Below, piece after piece: positions 17,190 through 27,787 of a DNA stretch of 64,000 nt. Both the position numbers and the translations under genes were made by a program. The DNA is taken from NCBI GenBank assembly GCA_026388185.1, contig JAPLKG010000006.1:1-64000 (forward strand), read 5' to 3'. The stretch comes from Candidatus Eisenbacteria bacterium (GTDB lineage Bacteria; Eisenbacteria; RBG-16-71-46; JAFGJU01). Positions within the stretch are counted from its first letter, which is position 1. Each line of letters begins with the position of its first letter. The notes under the pieces are model-generated. The model was not told the origin of the DNA and did not search any database. It worked only from the letters and a program-made list of their open reading frames with translations.

Positions 17190-18650
17190 TCAGTCGTCTG
17201 CGATCCTCTTTTCTATGCCCAGTCTCTTCATCTTCTTGTGGAGCGTGACTCTGTCTATTCCGAGCGTTCTTGCAGCTTCGCTCACGTTCCACGAGGTTCG
17301 TTTGAGGGCGCTTCGTATTGCCTGTTCCTCGGCAGTCGCGAGAGACGCCCTCAAGTCCCGCTGTTCCCCAGCCGCGTGCAAATCCGCAAGCGACCCGCTC
17401 GCACGCGGCGCGGCCGGGCTCGCGGGGTGAGTTCGCGCGCTCGCATTCCGCCCCAGGTTCTCCGTCAAGTCGGGGCAACGTGCGAGGAATTCCTCCCGCG
17501 TGATGAGGGACTGGTCGCTCATGATGACTATTCTTTCCATGAGGTTCTTGAGCTGCCTCACGTTTCCCGGCCAGGGGTACTCCTTGAGAAGTTCAAGGGC
17601 GTCCGGCGCGAGCTTCTTCTCTTCCTTTGTGTTCTCGAGCGAGGACTTGCGGAGAAAGTGCTGCGCAAGAAGCAGTACGTCGTTTCCTCTTTCCCTGAGC
17701 GCAGGGACTTCGAGCATCAAGACGTTGAGTCTGTGGTAGAGATCTTCCCTGAAGCTGCCACGCCGGATTTCCTCTTTCAAGTCGCGATTCGTGGCCGCGA
17801 TTATCCTCACGTCGAACTTGATCGTCTTTGTGCCGCCGACTCTCTCGAACTCGGCGAATTCGGCCGCCCTCAAGAACTTGGCTTGAGCCTCCAGCGACAT
17901 GTCGGCCACTTCGTCCATGAAGAGCGTGCCGCCGTCCGCGAGTTCGAGCTTTCCCTTCTTCGACTGCATCGCGCCGGTGAAGGCCCCCTTCTCGAAACCG
18001 AAAAGCTCGCTCTCGACCAGGTCCTTCGGAATGGCGGCGCAGTTGATCTTGACGAAAGGAAAATCCCTCCTCGCACTCAACTCGTGTATGGCTCTCGCCA
18101 CGAGTTCCTTGCCGGAGCCGTTTTCGCCCGTGACGAGCACCTTGCTCTCCGAAGCGGCGACCTTGCGGAGTTCTTGCCCGAGTCTCTGCATCGGCTCGCT
18201 CTCGCCGATCATCGTGAAGTCTTCGCGCTCCGCCCTCAGCAGTTCGTCGCGATGCGCTCTTATTCTGGCGGCTTCCAGGGCGTTCCTGATGGAGACGATG
18301 AGTCTCTCCGGCGCGAGAGGTTTCTCGAAGAAGTCGTAGGCGCCGAGCTTGAGCGCGGTGAAGGCGGTTTCGTAGCTTCCCTGGCCGGTCATTACGATTG
18401 CGGGTAGTTCAGGAAATTCTGGCCCCACGGTTTTCAAGAATTCGAGTCCGCTCATGCCGGGTAGGAAGACGTCGACGATCGCGAGGTTCACGTTGTTTTG
18501 CCGGAGCGAACGGAGGCCGGCCTCGGCGCTCGATTCCGTGAGGACGGCGAAACCTTCGTCCTCGAGCATCCCTCGAAGCGAGCGTAGAATTTCCGCCTCG
18601 TCATCCACTATGAGAATCACGTCTTTTCTTTTGTCTTGGTGCTTGTCCAC
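17190..18650 (-). CDS. Sigma-54-dependent response regulator, NtrX/NtrC type
   Basis: A 486-residue activator. Receiver domain 1-125 with acidic DD at 16-17, phosphoacceptor D60 (NLAIVDVFLP) and K110 (FFEKP). AAA+ domain about 145-385 with Walker A GENGSGKE, the sigma-54 contact loop GAFTGA (about 227) and Walker B TLFMDEV. Fis-type helix-turn-helix at the end (AEEQAIRSALKRTSWNVSEAARTLGIDRVTLHKKMKRLGI). It starts with GTG. With the kinase at 19923-21605 it forms an NtrY/NtrX-like pair, and it is one of two candidate activators for the sigma-54 promoters in this window. Confidence 0.93.
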   Translation of the reverse strand: MDKHQDKRKDVILIVDDEAEILRSLRGMLEDEGFAVLTESSAEAGLRSLRQNNVNLAIVDVFLPGMSGLEFLKTVGPEFPELPAIVMTGQGSYETAFTALKLGAYDFFEKPLAPERLIVSIRNALEAARIRAHRDELLRAEREDFTMIGESEPMQRLGQELRKVAASESKVLVTGENGSGKELVARAIHELSARRDFPFVKINCAAIPKDLVESELFGFEKGAFTGAMQSKKGKLELADGGTLFMDEVADMSLEAQAKFLRAAEFAEFERVGGTKTIKFDVRIIAATNRDLKEEIRRGSFREDLYHRLNVLMLEVPALRERGNDVLLLAQHFLRKSSLENTKEEKKLAPDALELLKEYPWPGNVRQLKNLMERIVIMSDQSLITREEFLARCPDLTENLGRNASARTHPASPAAPRASGSLADLHAAGEQRDLRASLATAEEQAIRSALKRTSWNVSEAARTLGIDRVTLHKKMKRLGIEKRIADD

Positions 18651-18822
18651 CTTCAGAGCCTCAGTTCTCTGCCGGGCAGGTGAAGTTGAGTTTCCTGCCC
18701 GCGCCGGACCACGCGTAGTGCTTCAAACGGGCATCGACTGCCGCCCGTTCTGCCAACGACCAGTGACGGAGAAAACCACAAAGTGCCGCGTCTTGGCTAT
18801 TGTACCGAAAGTAGAGCAGCCG

Positions 18823-19926
18823 TCAAGGGGTGGAGTCTGATACCACGGCTGGCGAGGCGGAGGTCGCGCCGGGCCTGTCAATGATCTTGTCGGAGAGAGA
18901 CTCGTCGCAGACCCTGCGGACGTAGACCGTCCGGACTTCGGGGTAAGCAAAGAACACCTGGTCGGCAAGAAACAGATTCTCTCTTTCCATGAGGCTCGTC
19001 ACGCGCGGTTCTTTGCACCTCGAAGCAAGCGCCACTCCATCGATTTGTTTCCCGGTGGCAGTGGCGTACTCCAGATAGACGAGAGGACCGTCTTTCTCCA
19101 TTCCGACTACTCTCGAGAGGAGTCCTGGTGACGAGTTCTCGGTCGCCGCGAGCCGAGGGACGAGCATCATTTTCATGGAAGAATCCAGTATTTGCTTCAG
19201 CGAGCCCGTTATCGACAAGGCCGTGAGGTCGAGAGTTTTTCTCAGCACTTCCGGGCCTTCAGGCCAAGTGTTGGCGCCGAGCGCGAGGTAGAAGACTTTC
19301 ATCCTGTGGTTAATTCCCAGTAGAAGAGAAGGTCCCTCGTCACCCAGGATGCTCACGTCCTCCATGCTTCCTTGCCAGGCGGAAGGGCAAAGCCAGAGCT
19401 TGTAGAACGGATGGTAGTCAAAGCCGTTGGGATGATGGACGACCACCGAGCCGTCTTCGATTCTTATCAGGACTGCCTCCGACGGACCCGTCCATTTTCG
19501 GGGGACCTGTCTGCGCTTTATGCTTGCCACGCTCCATGTCTGCGGAAGAACCTTCTCGAGCGAAGCCACTATCTCCTCGAGTCCGAAGTCGATTGCAGAT
19601 AGTTGGGACACTCGAGGCGATTGGCCTGAGGCTAGAGGAGGGGCAGAGGCAGAGGTAACGAGGAGAGGGGCGTCGGAGTCTTCAACAATGGAACTAGGGT
19701 CGGGAGCCGCGGTCGGGCTCGAGACGGAACTAGGGTCGGGAGAAGGCGCGACCTCAGCCGGAAGCTCATTCGCGAGAGCCCAGGCGACAAGCGAAAGCAC
19801 CAGGATTGACGAACCTGTCAGAAGGAGGCAGAGTTTCTTGAGGCCCATTCTACGATGCAACTCCATTGGTCCGAATTGTCTCGGGCCGTCCGCCGCCCGA
19901 TGTCGTCTGGAAGAGTCCGACGTCAT
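18823..19926 (-). CDS. Exported protein of unknown function in the kinase-regulator operon
   Basis: A 367-residue protein I do not recognise. A basic start is followed by a hydrophobic segment (CLLLTGSSILVLSLVAWALANE, about 34-55), then a Pro/Ser-rich linker and a mostly beta globular part. Segments such as VVHHPNGFDYHPFYKLWLCPSAWQG and VFYLALGANTWPEG show no motif I can name. The start ATG overlaps the kinase stop by 4 bases (ATGA), so the two are co-translated. Position between kinase and regulator suggests a periplasmic accessory of the signalling pair. Confidence 0.6.
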   Translation of the reverse strand: MTSDSSRRHRAADGPRQFGPMELHRRMGLKKLCLLLTGSSILVLSLVAWALANELPAEVAPSPDPSSVSSPTAAPDPSSIVEDSDAPLLVTSASAPPLASGQSPRVSQLSAIDFGLEEIVASLEKVLPQTWSVASIKRRQVPRKWTGPSEAVLIRIEDGSVVVHHPNGFDYHPFYKLWLCPSAWQGSMEDVSILGDEGPSLLLGINHRMKVFYLALGANTWPEGPEVLRKTLDLTALSITGSLKQILDSSMKMMLVPRLAATENSSPGLLSRVVGMEKDGPLVYLEYATATGKQIDGVALASRCKEPRVTSLMERENLFLADQVFFAYPEVRTVYVRRVCDESLSDKIIDRPGATSASPAVVSDSTP

Positions 19927-21605
19927 GCCGAGCTCAGTCGCGGAATCTTGCGCTGCGCCGGCAAGACGATTCTCACAAGCGTGCCCCTTGTTTCCTGGCT
20001 TTGAATGAAGACCTTTCCGCCGTGCTGCGAGACGATCTTGCTCACCACTGCAAGGCCCAGGCCCGTTCCTCCCTTCTTAGTCGTGAAGTGAGGCGTCATG
20101 ACCTTGCCGATGATGGTTTCTGGAATCCCGGGACCCGTGTCTCTGAATGCAATCTCTATATATTCTTTGGCTCCCGCGTTTGATGACGCTCCACCATTTG
20201 GCGACGCGCAGGAGTTCGAATTTACCTCAGACTCGTTTGCCCGTTTGGACGAGATCCAGAGGGTGCCGCCTTCAGGCATTGCCTCCGCCGCGTTCTTGAC
20301 CACGTTGAGGACAGCCATTCTTATCTGCTGAGCGTCGGCAGGAACGGCCGGCAGGGAAGCGTCGAGCGACAAGTCTATCCTGAGAAAAGATGTTCCCTCC
20401 TGCGTCGATCGGTAGAGTTCCGCGACTTCACTGATGATCCCGTTGACGTCTATCGGAGCGAATACAGGGTCGGGCAGCTTCGCAAAGTCCGAGAACGCCG
20501 TCGCGAGTCTCTCCAAAGAACTCACCTCTCCGAGTATCGAATCCAGACTGTCTGAAAATCTTCGCCTGTTTTCTTCGTTCAACTGCTCCAGACACGTGTG
20601 CAGGCGATGGAGAGAGAGTTTGATGGGCGTCAGAGGATTTCTTATTTCGTGCGCTGCGTAGCGGGCGACGTCCTGCCACGCCGCTATTCTCTCCGCGCGG
20701 GCAAGTTGTTCCTTGTACGCCCTCAGATCCCGAGTCATCTGGTTGAAGGAATCCACGAGATACCCTATTTCTCCCCCGGCCTTCACGACCACTTTCTCGT
20801 CGAGATCCCCGGCTGCGACCCGTTTCATTCCTTCGGTGAGCCCGAGGATGGGCTTACTGAGCTGTCGAGCCAGGAACGCGGCGGTAATGAGAGACACGAT
20901 TGCGGCCACGGCGAAGAGGATCGCCGCGGTCACCCACACGTACTCCTTCTCCACGCGTCTGTAAATCTCGAGCTGCCCGTAGTGCACCAGTCCGTCCGTC
21001 ACTTCGCTGACGTTTGCGAAGAAATCTTCGCCGAGCCAGTAGCCGATGACGAGGACGACGCCGTCGCTTTTCTCTCCCGCCGTCGCGGTCTGCGCGCTCC
21101 CCGCGTCTACGCTGGTCCTGCGCGCTCCCGCCGCACCAGCCGCGTCCGGGATCCTGACCGGGAGGGCCACGTAGCCGGCTTCGCTGCGCATGGCGTCGTT
21201 GCTTTCGACAGCCCGCCTCACGAGCTCATCCGAGAAAGCTCCCGGCGAGGGCACGGCAGTGTCGGCCACCTGTGCTCTCAGGCGCCACGAGTTGTCCTCT
21301 TCTTCGTACACTTGCAGAAAATCAACCGCAAGGGGCTCGAGCTCGCCGGCCAGAAGGCGCTCCGCTTCGTTCCATCGTCGAGCCCTGAGAAGCAGCACAA
21401 GGCGCGTGTCGCCGGTCAACCGAGGCGAGAGCGAGCGCAAGTCCGCCTCGTACTTGCTCAAGGATTTCCTCGCAAGCACAAGAGAACTCTCTAGAGCTCT
21501 CTTCATACCCGGGCTCTGCCGAGCGTCTATGCTCTGACTGAGCCTTCTCGAGGCAACGATAGTAAGCCCGAGAAAGGGTAACAGCGAAGTGAGAATGAAG
21601 AGCAA
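19923..21605 (-). CDS. NtrY-like sensor histidine kinase
   Basis: A 560-residue membrane kinase. First membrane helix at the start (LFILTSLLPFLGLTIV), periplasmic sensor about 20-205, second helix about 212-237 (VWVTAAILFAVAAIVSLITAAFLA), HAMP about 238-290, H-box AAHEIRNPLTPIKLSLHRL with the phosphorylated His near 320. The ATPase has N box (VLNVVKNAAEAMPEGG), G1 (FRDTGPGIPE) and G2 (GGTGLGLAVV). The only usual start is TTG 21605, although the residues before it (PPSFRERLT) already look protein-like, so the real start may be a rare codon upstream. First gene of a five-gene operon. Confidence 0.9.
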   Translation of the reverse strand: MLFILTSLLPFLGLTIVASRRLSQSIDARQSPGMKRALESSLVLARKSLSKYEADLRSLSPRLTGDTRLVLLLRARRWNEAERLLAGELEPLAVDFLQVYEEEDNSWRLRAQVADTAVPSPGAFSDELVRRAVESNDAMRSEAGYVALPVRIPDAAGAAGARRTSVDAGSAQTATAGEKSDGVVLVIGYWLGEDFFANVSEVTDGLVHYGQLEIYRRVEKEYVWVTAAILFAVAAIVSLITAAFLARQLSKPILGLTEGMKRVAAGDLDEKVVVKAGGEIGYLVDSFNQMTRDLRAYKEQLARAERIAAWQDVARYAAHEIRNPLTPIKLSLHRLHTCLEQLNEENRRRFSDSLDSILGEVSSLERLATAFSDFAKLPDPVFAPIDVNGIISEVAELYRSTQEGTSFLRIDLSLDASLPAVPADAQQIRMAVLNVVKNAAEAMPEGGTLWISSKRANESEVNSNSCASPNGGASSNAGAKEYIEIAFRDTGPGIPETIIGKVMTPHFTTKKGGTGLGLAVVSKIVSQHGGKVFIQSQETRGTLVRIVLPAQRKIPRLSSA

Positions 21606-21736
21606 CGTGAGTCTTTCACGAAAACTTGGGGGACGTCCGAAGATAGTAGTCTACCTCTCTGAAATCAGAGCCCGGCCTAGGGCAGGCACAAGGCTCTTGG
21701 CCCCCGGAATGGTAACCCCTACCCCGGCGCACTATA

Positions 21737-21766
21737 ATTATACCGCAAGATCGGGGGGTAGTTCAA
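21737..21766 (-). promoter_or_regulatory. Promoter of the kinase operon
   Basis: On the minus strand TTGAAC (21766-21761), 18 bases, TATAAT (21742-21737). Confidence 0.6.
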
Positions 21767-21836
21767 GAAAAAGATGAAACGGCAGCCTAACTCGTGCCCC
21801 AAGGCCGATGTGCGCGGCGGCCGCGCGTGTGAGGCG

Positions 21837-22895
21837 CTACTTACCGGCCTGCGCGCCTAACTGCCCACAGGCGGCCATGATGTCGCTTCCCTTGCTCTTC
21901 CTCAAGGTGACCGCAGGCGCACGCGGGTAGAGTATCTGCATGAAATTCCGAACGGCTTCCTCTGAGGGCTTGACGAATCTGGCGCCCGGCGAGTCGTTGA
22001 ATTCAATGAGATTGATCTTCGATGGTAGCGAGGATGCGATGGCGGCGAGACGCTTGGCGTCGGCGGGTTTGTCGTTCACACCTCCGATGAGAACGTATTC
22101 GAGTGTGACGCGCCTGCCTGACTTTTGAGCAAAGTACTCCACGGCGGCGAGTACGTCTTTCATTCGATAGGCCGTTGCCGCCGGTACAAGCTTGGCCCTG
22201 AGTTCGTCGGTCGTGGCGTTGAGAGACAGGGCCAGCCCCACTCCCAGCTCTTCTTTCGCGAGCCTCCTTATTCGGTCCGGAATTCCGCAAGTGGAAACGG
22301 TGATCCGCCTGCCGCCGACGGCCAGCCCGTCCGGGTGTTCCATTATTCGAATTGCCTTCACCGTGCCGTCGTAGTTGTCGAGCGGCTCTCCCATTCCCAT
22401 GAAGACGACGTTGAAGGCGTGCGGGGCCGACTCGGCCACGGAGCGGAGGAAGAGGATCTGTCCGAGGATTTCGGAGGCGCTCAGGTCTCTCTTCAGTCCC
22501 ATTCTGCCCGTCACGCAGAAAGCGCAGTGAAAACGGCACCCCACTTGAGAGGAGATGCAGAAAGTGTCTTTGTTTCGCATGCCGATGAGCACGCACTCGA
22601 TTTTCATGCGGTCGGCAAGTGAGAGGAGGTACTTAAACACCTTGGCCTTCTCCGAGGAGATGCACTTGACAAGCCGAGGCATTTCTATGACAAACTCGGC
22701 GGCTAGGGCCTTGCGAAGGTCTCTTGAGAGATTGTGCATGGAATCGAACTCGAAGGCGCCCTTTGCGTAGACCCACCCGAAAATCTGCCTCGCCCTATAC
22801 CTCTGTTCTCCCACGACGGGTTCGACGAGCTTCGTCAATTCATCGAGTTGGAGCCCGAGAACGTTCGGGCGACGGTCGGCTTTGCTCACTGGCAT
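21837..22895 (-). CDS. rlmN: Dual-specificity RNA methyltransferase RlmN
   Basis: A 352-residue radical-SAM enzyme that methylates A2503 of 23S rRNA and A37 of some tRNAs. The iron-sulfur motif is CRFHCAFC (Cys-x3-Cys-x2-Cys). GMGEPLDNYDG, STCGIPDRI, LALSLNATTDELR, EYVLIGGVND and the C-terminal resolving Cys in MAACGQLG are all present. ATG 22895 follows GGAGG; the longer frame upstream is not needed. Confidence 0.95.
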   Translation of the reverse strand: MPVSKADRRPNVLGLQLDELTKLVEPVVGEQRYRARQIFGWVYAKGAFEFDSMHNLSRDLRKALAAEFVIEMPRLVKCISSEKAKVFKYLLSLADRMKIECVLIGMRNKDTFCISSQVGCRFHCAFCVTGRMGLKRDLSASEILGQILFLRSVAESAPHAFNVVFMGMGEPLDNYDGTVKAIRIMEHPDGLAVGGRRITVSTCGIPDRIRRLAKEELGVGLALSLNATTDELRAKLVPAATAYRMKDVLAAVEYFAQKSGRRVTLEYVLIGGVNDKPADAKRLAAIASSLPSKINLIEFNDSPGARFVKPSEEAVRNFMQILYPRAPAVTLRKSKGSDIMAACGQLGAQAGK

Positions 22896-22922
22896 GATCG
22901 AAATCCTCCAAGATTGCACTGC

Positions 22923-22951
22923 ATGATAACTTGTTGAAGCTCGGGCGTCAA
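22923..22951 (-). promoter_or_regulatory. rlmN promoter
   Basis: On the minus strand TTGACG (22951-22946), 17 bases, TATCAT (22928-22923), just upstream of rlmN. Confidence 0.55.
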
Positions 22952-22971
22952 GAGGAGCTTCATATTCCACA

Positions 22972-22991
22972 TATGCGGATATATGCATATT
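22972..22991. promoter_or_regulatory. Inverted repeat, possible ArsR-type operator
   Basis: ATATGC-N8-GCATAT lies in the rlmN/arsR divergent region, just before a TTGACA at about 22996 that faces the ArsR gene. A palindrome next to the promoter of an ArsR-family gene suggests autoregulation. Confidence 0.45.
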
Positions 22992-23125
22992 CTTGTTGAC
23001 AAGTTGCGTCGCCGGTGACATACAGGATCTGTGGGGTGAAACAGTAGTGCGGCAGCTTCGCTGCGCGCGACGGGGGTCGGCTCCGGGGCCGACAAATTCC
23101 CACAACGGCGGAAAGGGAGGAGCAG

Positions 23126-23674
23126 TTGAAGGTTTCCTCGCGAGACGCGGTCAGGGTTTTCAGGGCCCTTTCGGACGTCACCAGGGTGGAAATAGTCCAA
23201 CTCCTTGGAAAGGCGCCGAAGAATGTGACCGAGTTGACGTCCCTTGTCGGAGTCTCTCAACCCAAGGTCTCGAGGCATCTGAAAATCTTGAGAGACGCAG
23301 GGCTTCTGAAAGATCTGCGACGGGGAAAGTGGGTCTGGTATGAGCTTGCCGCGCCTGGAAGCGGCGACGCGGCGAATGCCGCCTTTTCCATCATCGACTC
23401 GCTTCTCTCCGGCAAGGAGCCCGCAAGCTCACGGCCGGGAGCCCGAGCGCCGGAAGCCCGAAGACCGGGACTACAAGCAGCAGGACCGCAAGTCCGGCCT
23501 CGAGCGCGGGAGACAGCTCGTGCGGCGACGGCAAGAGTATCCGGAGGTCGCGTAACTGGTGAGCCTGGTTCGAGAACGCCGGCGCGTCGTGAGCCCAAAC
23601 CTTCTCGAAAGGCTGGGCCGCATGTCGAGAAGGGGAGCCCGCAACAGAAAGAGATGGAGGATTTTCTCCTATGA
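23126..23674 (+). CDS. ArsR-family transcriptional regulator with basic disordered tail
   Basis: A 182-residue protein. Winged helix at about 5-80 (VFRALSDVTRVEIVQLL, VTELTSLVGVSQPKVSRHLKILRDAGLLKDLRRGKWVWYEL), typical of ArsR/SmtB. No Cys is present and no metal-binding alpha3N or alpha5 motif is visible, so metal sensing is unlikely. The C-terminal about 80 residues are rich in Arg, Pro, Ala and Gly and look disordered. TTG 23126 follows GGGAGG by 5 bases. Its target is unknown; the Ppx/GppA gene follows on the same strand. Confidence 0.75.
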   Translation: MKVSSRDAVRVFRALSDVTRVEIVQLLGKAPKNVTELTSLVGVSQPKVSRHLKILRDAGLLKDLRRGKWVWYELAAPGSGDAANAAFSIIDSLLSGKEPASSRPGARAPEARRPGLQAAGPQVRPRARETARAATARVSGGRVTGEPGSRTPARREPKPSRKAGPHVEKGSPQQKEMEDFLL

Positions 23675-23766
23675 GCGACGGCTGAGATGCCGGGGGGGAT
23701 GCAGGCCGCGAGAGTCGGGCCTCGCTGACCGCCTGAGTTTGGCCTAGACAACACGATTGGAGTCCG

Positions 23767-24816
23767 ATGGAGGAAACGGTGGGTTCAATCCAGCGAGTGG
23801 GAGGTTTCGACATAGGCACCAACTCAGTGCGCATTCTTGTTGCCGACATTGACAGTTTCAGCCGAGTAGTGGCCAGTTTCAGGCTGGGTTTCGCGGTGCG
23901 GCTTGGAGAGGGGCTCTCTTCAACGGGCAGAGTGTCCGAGGTCGCGCTCGAAAGAACCTGCAGAGTGCTTGGCAAGTCTACACTTCTTGCACGAAGGCTC
24001 GGCACTTCGAGAATCCTGACCGGAGCCACGCACGCCCTGCGCGTTGCCGCGAACTCCGCCGACGTTGTCGGCGCCCTCGAAGAAGCCGGCGGCCTGCCCA
24101 TAAACGTCCTCACGCCTGAAGAAGAAGCGTACTACGTCTACACGGGCGCTCTTTCCGACAGTTTCTCCTACAAGTCTCCAAGCGCGATGGCGGGCAGAGC
24201 GTCTGAAGTCGGTGGCGCCGCGGGCGGCTCGTTCTCCCTTCGTCGTGAAGATCGCGCCGAAGAGGTGAGTGGGTGTGGTTTCGTGATTGACGTCGGCGGG
24301 GGGAGCACTGCTCTCATCAAGGGGACCGACACCGGTACGATTCGCTCCTCCACGCTGCCTCTCGGCTGCGTGACACTGACCGAGGAATTCCTCAAGCATG
24401 ACCCACCTACGCCGGATGAGCTCCAGGCTCTCGAAGACCACGTGGTGACCGAGCTATCGAAGGCCCGGCCGTCCGTGCTTCCCGAGGCAGAAGACTGCGT
24501 CACCGGAGTCGGCGGAGCAGCGACGTCGATCGCCGCGATCTCACTCGGGCTCCCGTACTACGACTCAAGGCGGGTCGAGGGGCACATCCTCGCCGGAGAA
24601 GAGATCGAGCGCTGCGCTCAAAGACTCTCCAAGTTGACACTCGAGGAGAGGGAAGAGATCGAAGCGCTCGGAAGCGGAAGAGCGGAAATCGCCGTGGCCG
24701 GGGCCTTCGTTCTTTCCCTCGTCGCTCGTCATCTCAACGTGAAACGCCTCACGATTTCCACTAGGGGACTTCGCTACGGCCTGGCGTTGGAGGCCGCAGC
24801 CCATCCTGCAGGCTGA
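23767..24816 (+). CDS. Ppx/GppA family phosphatase
   Basis: A 349-residue member of the ASKHA fold. GGFDIGTNSVRILVAD at the start is phosphate-binding loop 1, ATHALRVAANS follows, and FVIDVGGGSTALI near 175 is loop 2. It hydrolyses terminal phosphates of polyphosphate or of pppGpp. The short length (about 350, against about 510 for long Ppx) means it lacks the C-terminal HD domain. An extra loop near 135-165 (SAMAGRASEVGGAAGG) is unusual. Confidence 0.88.
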   Translation: MEETVGSIQRVGGFDIGTNSVRILVADIDSFSRVVASFRLGFAVRLGEGLSSTGRVSEVALERTCRVLGKSTLLARRLGTSRILTGATHALRVAANSADVVGALEEAGGLPINVLTPEEEAYYVYTGALSDSFSYKSPSAMAGRASEVGGAAGGSFSLRREDRAEEVSGCGFVIDVGGGSTALIKGTDTGTIRSSTLPLGCVTLTEEFLKHDPPTPDELQALEDHVVTELSKARPSVLPEAEDCVTGVGGAATSIAAISLGLPYYDSRRVEGHILAGEEIERCAQRLSKLTLEEREEIEALGSGRAEIAVAGAFVLSLVARHLNVKRLTISTRGLRYGLALEAAAHPAG

Positions 24817-24869
24817 GCCGCATCACGAAAGCCTGCCAGCCTCTACGAGAGATCTGGACGCAATTTAGT

Positions 24870-24899
24870 TTGCAGACATTCGCCCTCTTGTTATAGAAT
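24870..24899 (+). promoter_or_regulatory. Probable promoter of kbl-pruA
   Basis: TTGCAG (24870-24875), 16 bases, TATAGA (24892-24897), ahead of kbl. Confidence 0.45.
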
Positions 24900-24982
24900 C
24901 TTATGGCCTTTTCCGTGAGACGACGTTCCGAGAATCACACGACTGAGTCGAATTTCCTGTCGGTCAGGAGGGAGGAGTAACC

Positions 24983-26170
<1,188 letters not shown>

Positions 26171-26187
26171 TGCCGTGGAGGTAGACA

Positions 26188-27744
26188 ATGAGAAAAACGC
26201 TTTTCAAGAATGAGCCTCTTACCGATTTCTCGGTTCCTGCGAACAAGAAAAAGATGCAAGAGGCCGTTGAGAGCGTTAAGGCTCATCTGGGCAAAGAGTA
26301 TCCTTCGATTGTCGGCAACCAGAAGCTCTTTCTGACCGGAAAGTTCACTTCGTTCAACCCCTCTCAGAAAGACCAGGTAGTCGGCGTATTTCAGAAGGCA
26401 GACGAAACGCACGCCGACATGGCAGTGAAGGTGGCCGCGGAGACGTTCGGGGGGTGGAGTCTGGTGCAGCCTGCCAAGAGGGCAGACTACCTGTTCAAGG
26501 CCGCTTCGATAATGCGAAAGAGGCGACTCGAGCTGGCCGCATGGATGGTGTTTGAGGTGGGTAAGTCGTGGGTCGAGGCGGACGGGGACGTTGCCGAGGC
26601 AATCGACTTCCTGGAGTTCTATGGGAGAGAGATGCTTCGCTACGCAGGGCGCCAGCCTCTCACGAAGTACCCCGGCGAGAAGAACGACCTGAAGTACATA
26701 CCGCTCGGAGTGGGCATCGTGATCCCGCCCTGGAATTTCCCGCTCGCAATCCTTGTGGGTATGACGTCGGCCGCCATCGTGTGCGGAAACACGGTCGTCC
26801 TGAAACCCTCCAGCGATTCGCCGACCATTGCGGCTAAGTTTGTCGAGATAATGGAGGAAGTGAAGCTTCCCCACGGAGTCCTCAATTTTCTTCCCGGCAG
26901 CGGCGGCATAATCGGCAATGCGCTCGTGGGACATCGAAAGACCAGGTTCATCGCGTTTACCGGATCCAAGGAAGTCGGGCTTGGCATAGTGGAACTCGCG
27001 GCTCACCATCAGCGAGGTCAGATATGGATAAAAAGGGTCATCGCCGAGATGGGCGGCAAGGATTCCATAGTCGTTGACTCGGGCTGCGACCTGGAAGCTG
27101 CGGCTGCGGGCGTGGCGGCTGCGGCGTTCGGTTTCCAGGGCCAGAAGTGCTCTGCCTGCTCGAGAGCAATCGTGGTGAAGAGCGTCTACCAGAAGTTCAT
27201 CGACAAGCTCGTGCCCAAGGTGAAGGCCTTCAAAGTGGGCCCTGTCGCCAACCATGAGAACACGATGGGACCGGTCATAAACCAGGCCGCCATGGATTCC
27301 ATCATGAAGTACATCGAGATAGGAAGCAGCGAAGGGCGGCTTGTCACCGGCGGTTCTTCTCTGGGTGGCAATGGGTTCTTCATCGAGCCGACGGTCATCA
27401 AGGACGTGCACCCGAAGGCCAGGATTTCGCAGGAAGAAATTTTCGGGCCGGTGCTCGCCATAATCAAGGCCGACGACTATGATGACGCCATCGCCATAGC
27501 GAATGACACCGAATATGGTCTCACCGGCGCAGTGTACACGAAGAGCAAAGGCAGAATAGAGAAGGCAAAGGACTTTTTCCACGTAGGGAATCTTTACATC
27601 AACAGGAAGTGCACCGGAGCGTTAGTGGGTGTCCACCCCTTCGGAGGTTTCAACATGAGTGGGACCGATTCGAAGGCAGGTGGAAGGGATTACTTGATGC
27701 TCTTCACGCAGGCGAAGGCGATCAGCGAGAAGATAATAAAGTAG
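26188..27744 (+). CDS. pruA: L-glutamate gamma-semialdehyde dehydrogenase (P5C dehydrogenase)
   Basis: A 518-residue NAD(P)-linked aldehyde dehydrogenase of the RocA/PruA monofunctional type. It has a long N-terminal segment, IPPWNFPLAI (substrate/NAD pocket), FTGSKEVG, catalytic Glu in IAEMGGKDSIVV, catalytic Cys in GFQGQKCSACSR, and EEIFGPVLA. Expected reaction: glutamate semialdehyde to glutamate, the last step of proline breakdown. No proline dehydrogenase is nearby, so the true aldehyde in this operon with kbl is not certain. Confidence 0.88.
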   Translation: MRKTLFKNEPLTDFSVPANKKKMQEAVESVKAHLGKEYPSIVGNQKLFLTGKFTSFNPSQKDQVVGVFQKADETHADMAVKVAAETFGGWSLVQPAKRADYLFKAASIMRKRRLELAAWMVFEVGKSWVEADGDVAEAIDFLEFYGREMLRYAGRQPLTKYPGEKNDLKYIPLGVGIVIPPWNFPLAILVGMTSAAIVCGNTVVLKPSSDSPTIAAKFVEIMEEVKLPHGVLNFLPGSGGIIGNALVGHRKTRFIAFTGSKEVGLGIVELAAHHQRGQIWIKRVIAEMGGKDSIVVDSGCDLEAAAAGVAAAAFGFQGQKCSACSRAIVVKSVYQKFIDKLVPKVKAFKVGPVANHENTMGPVINQAAMDSIMKYIEIGSSEGRLVTGGSSLGGNGFFIEPTVIKDVHPKARISQEEIFGPVLAIIKADDYDDAIAIANDTEYGLTGAVYTKSKGRIEKAKDFFHVGNLYINRKCTGALVGVHPFGGFNMSGTDSKAGGRDYLMLFTQAKAISEKIIK

Positions 27745-27787
27745 CCCCCGGGCTGTAAGGCAGAACAGGCACCTACTTGGCAGGACG

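Noticed and set aside
17142-18407. Long plus-strand frames over the NtrX-like regulator, the kinase (20598-21494) and SppA (28304-29407)
   Set aside because: Each is antisense to a gene with complete catalytic motifs and shows no domain of its own.
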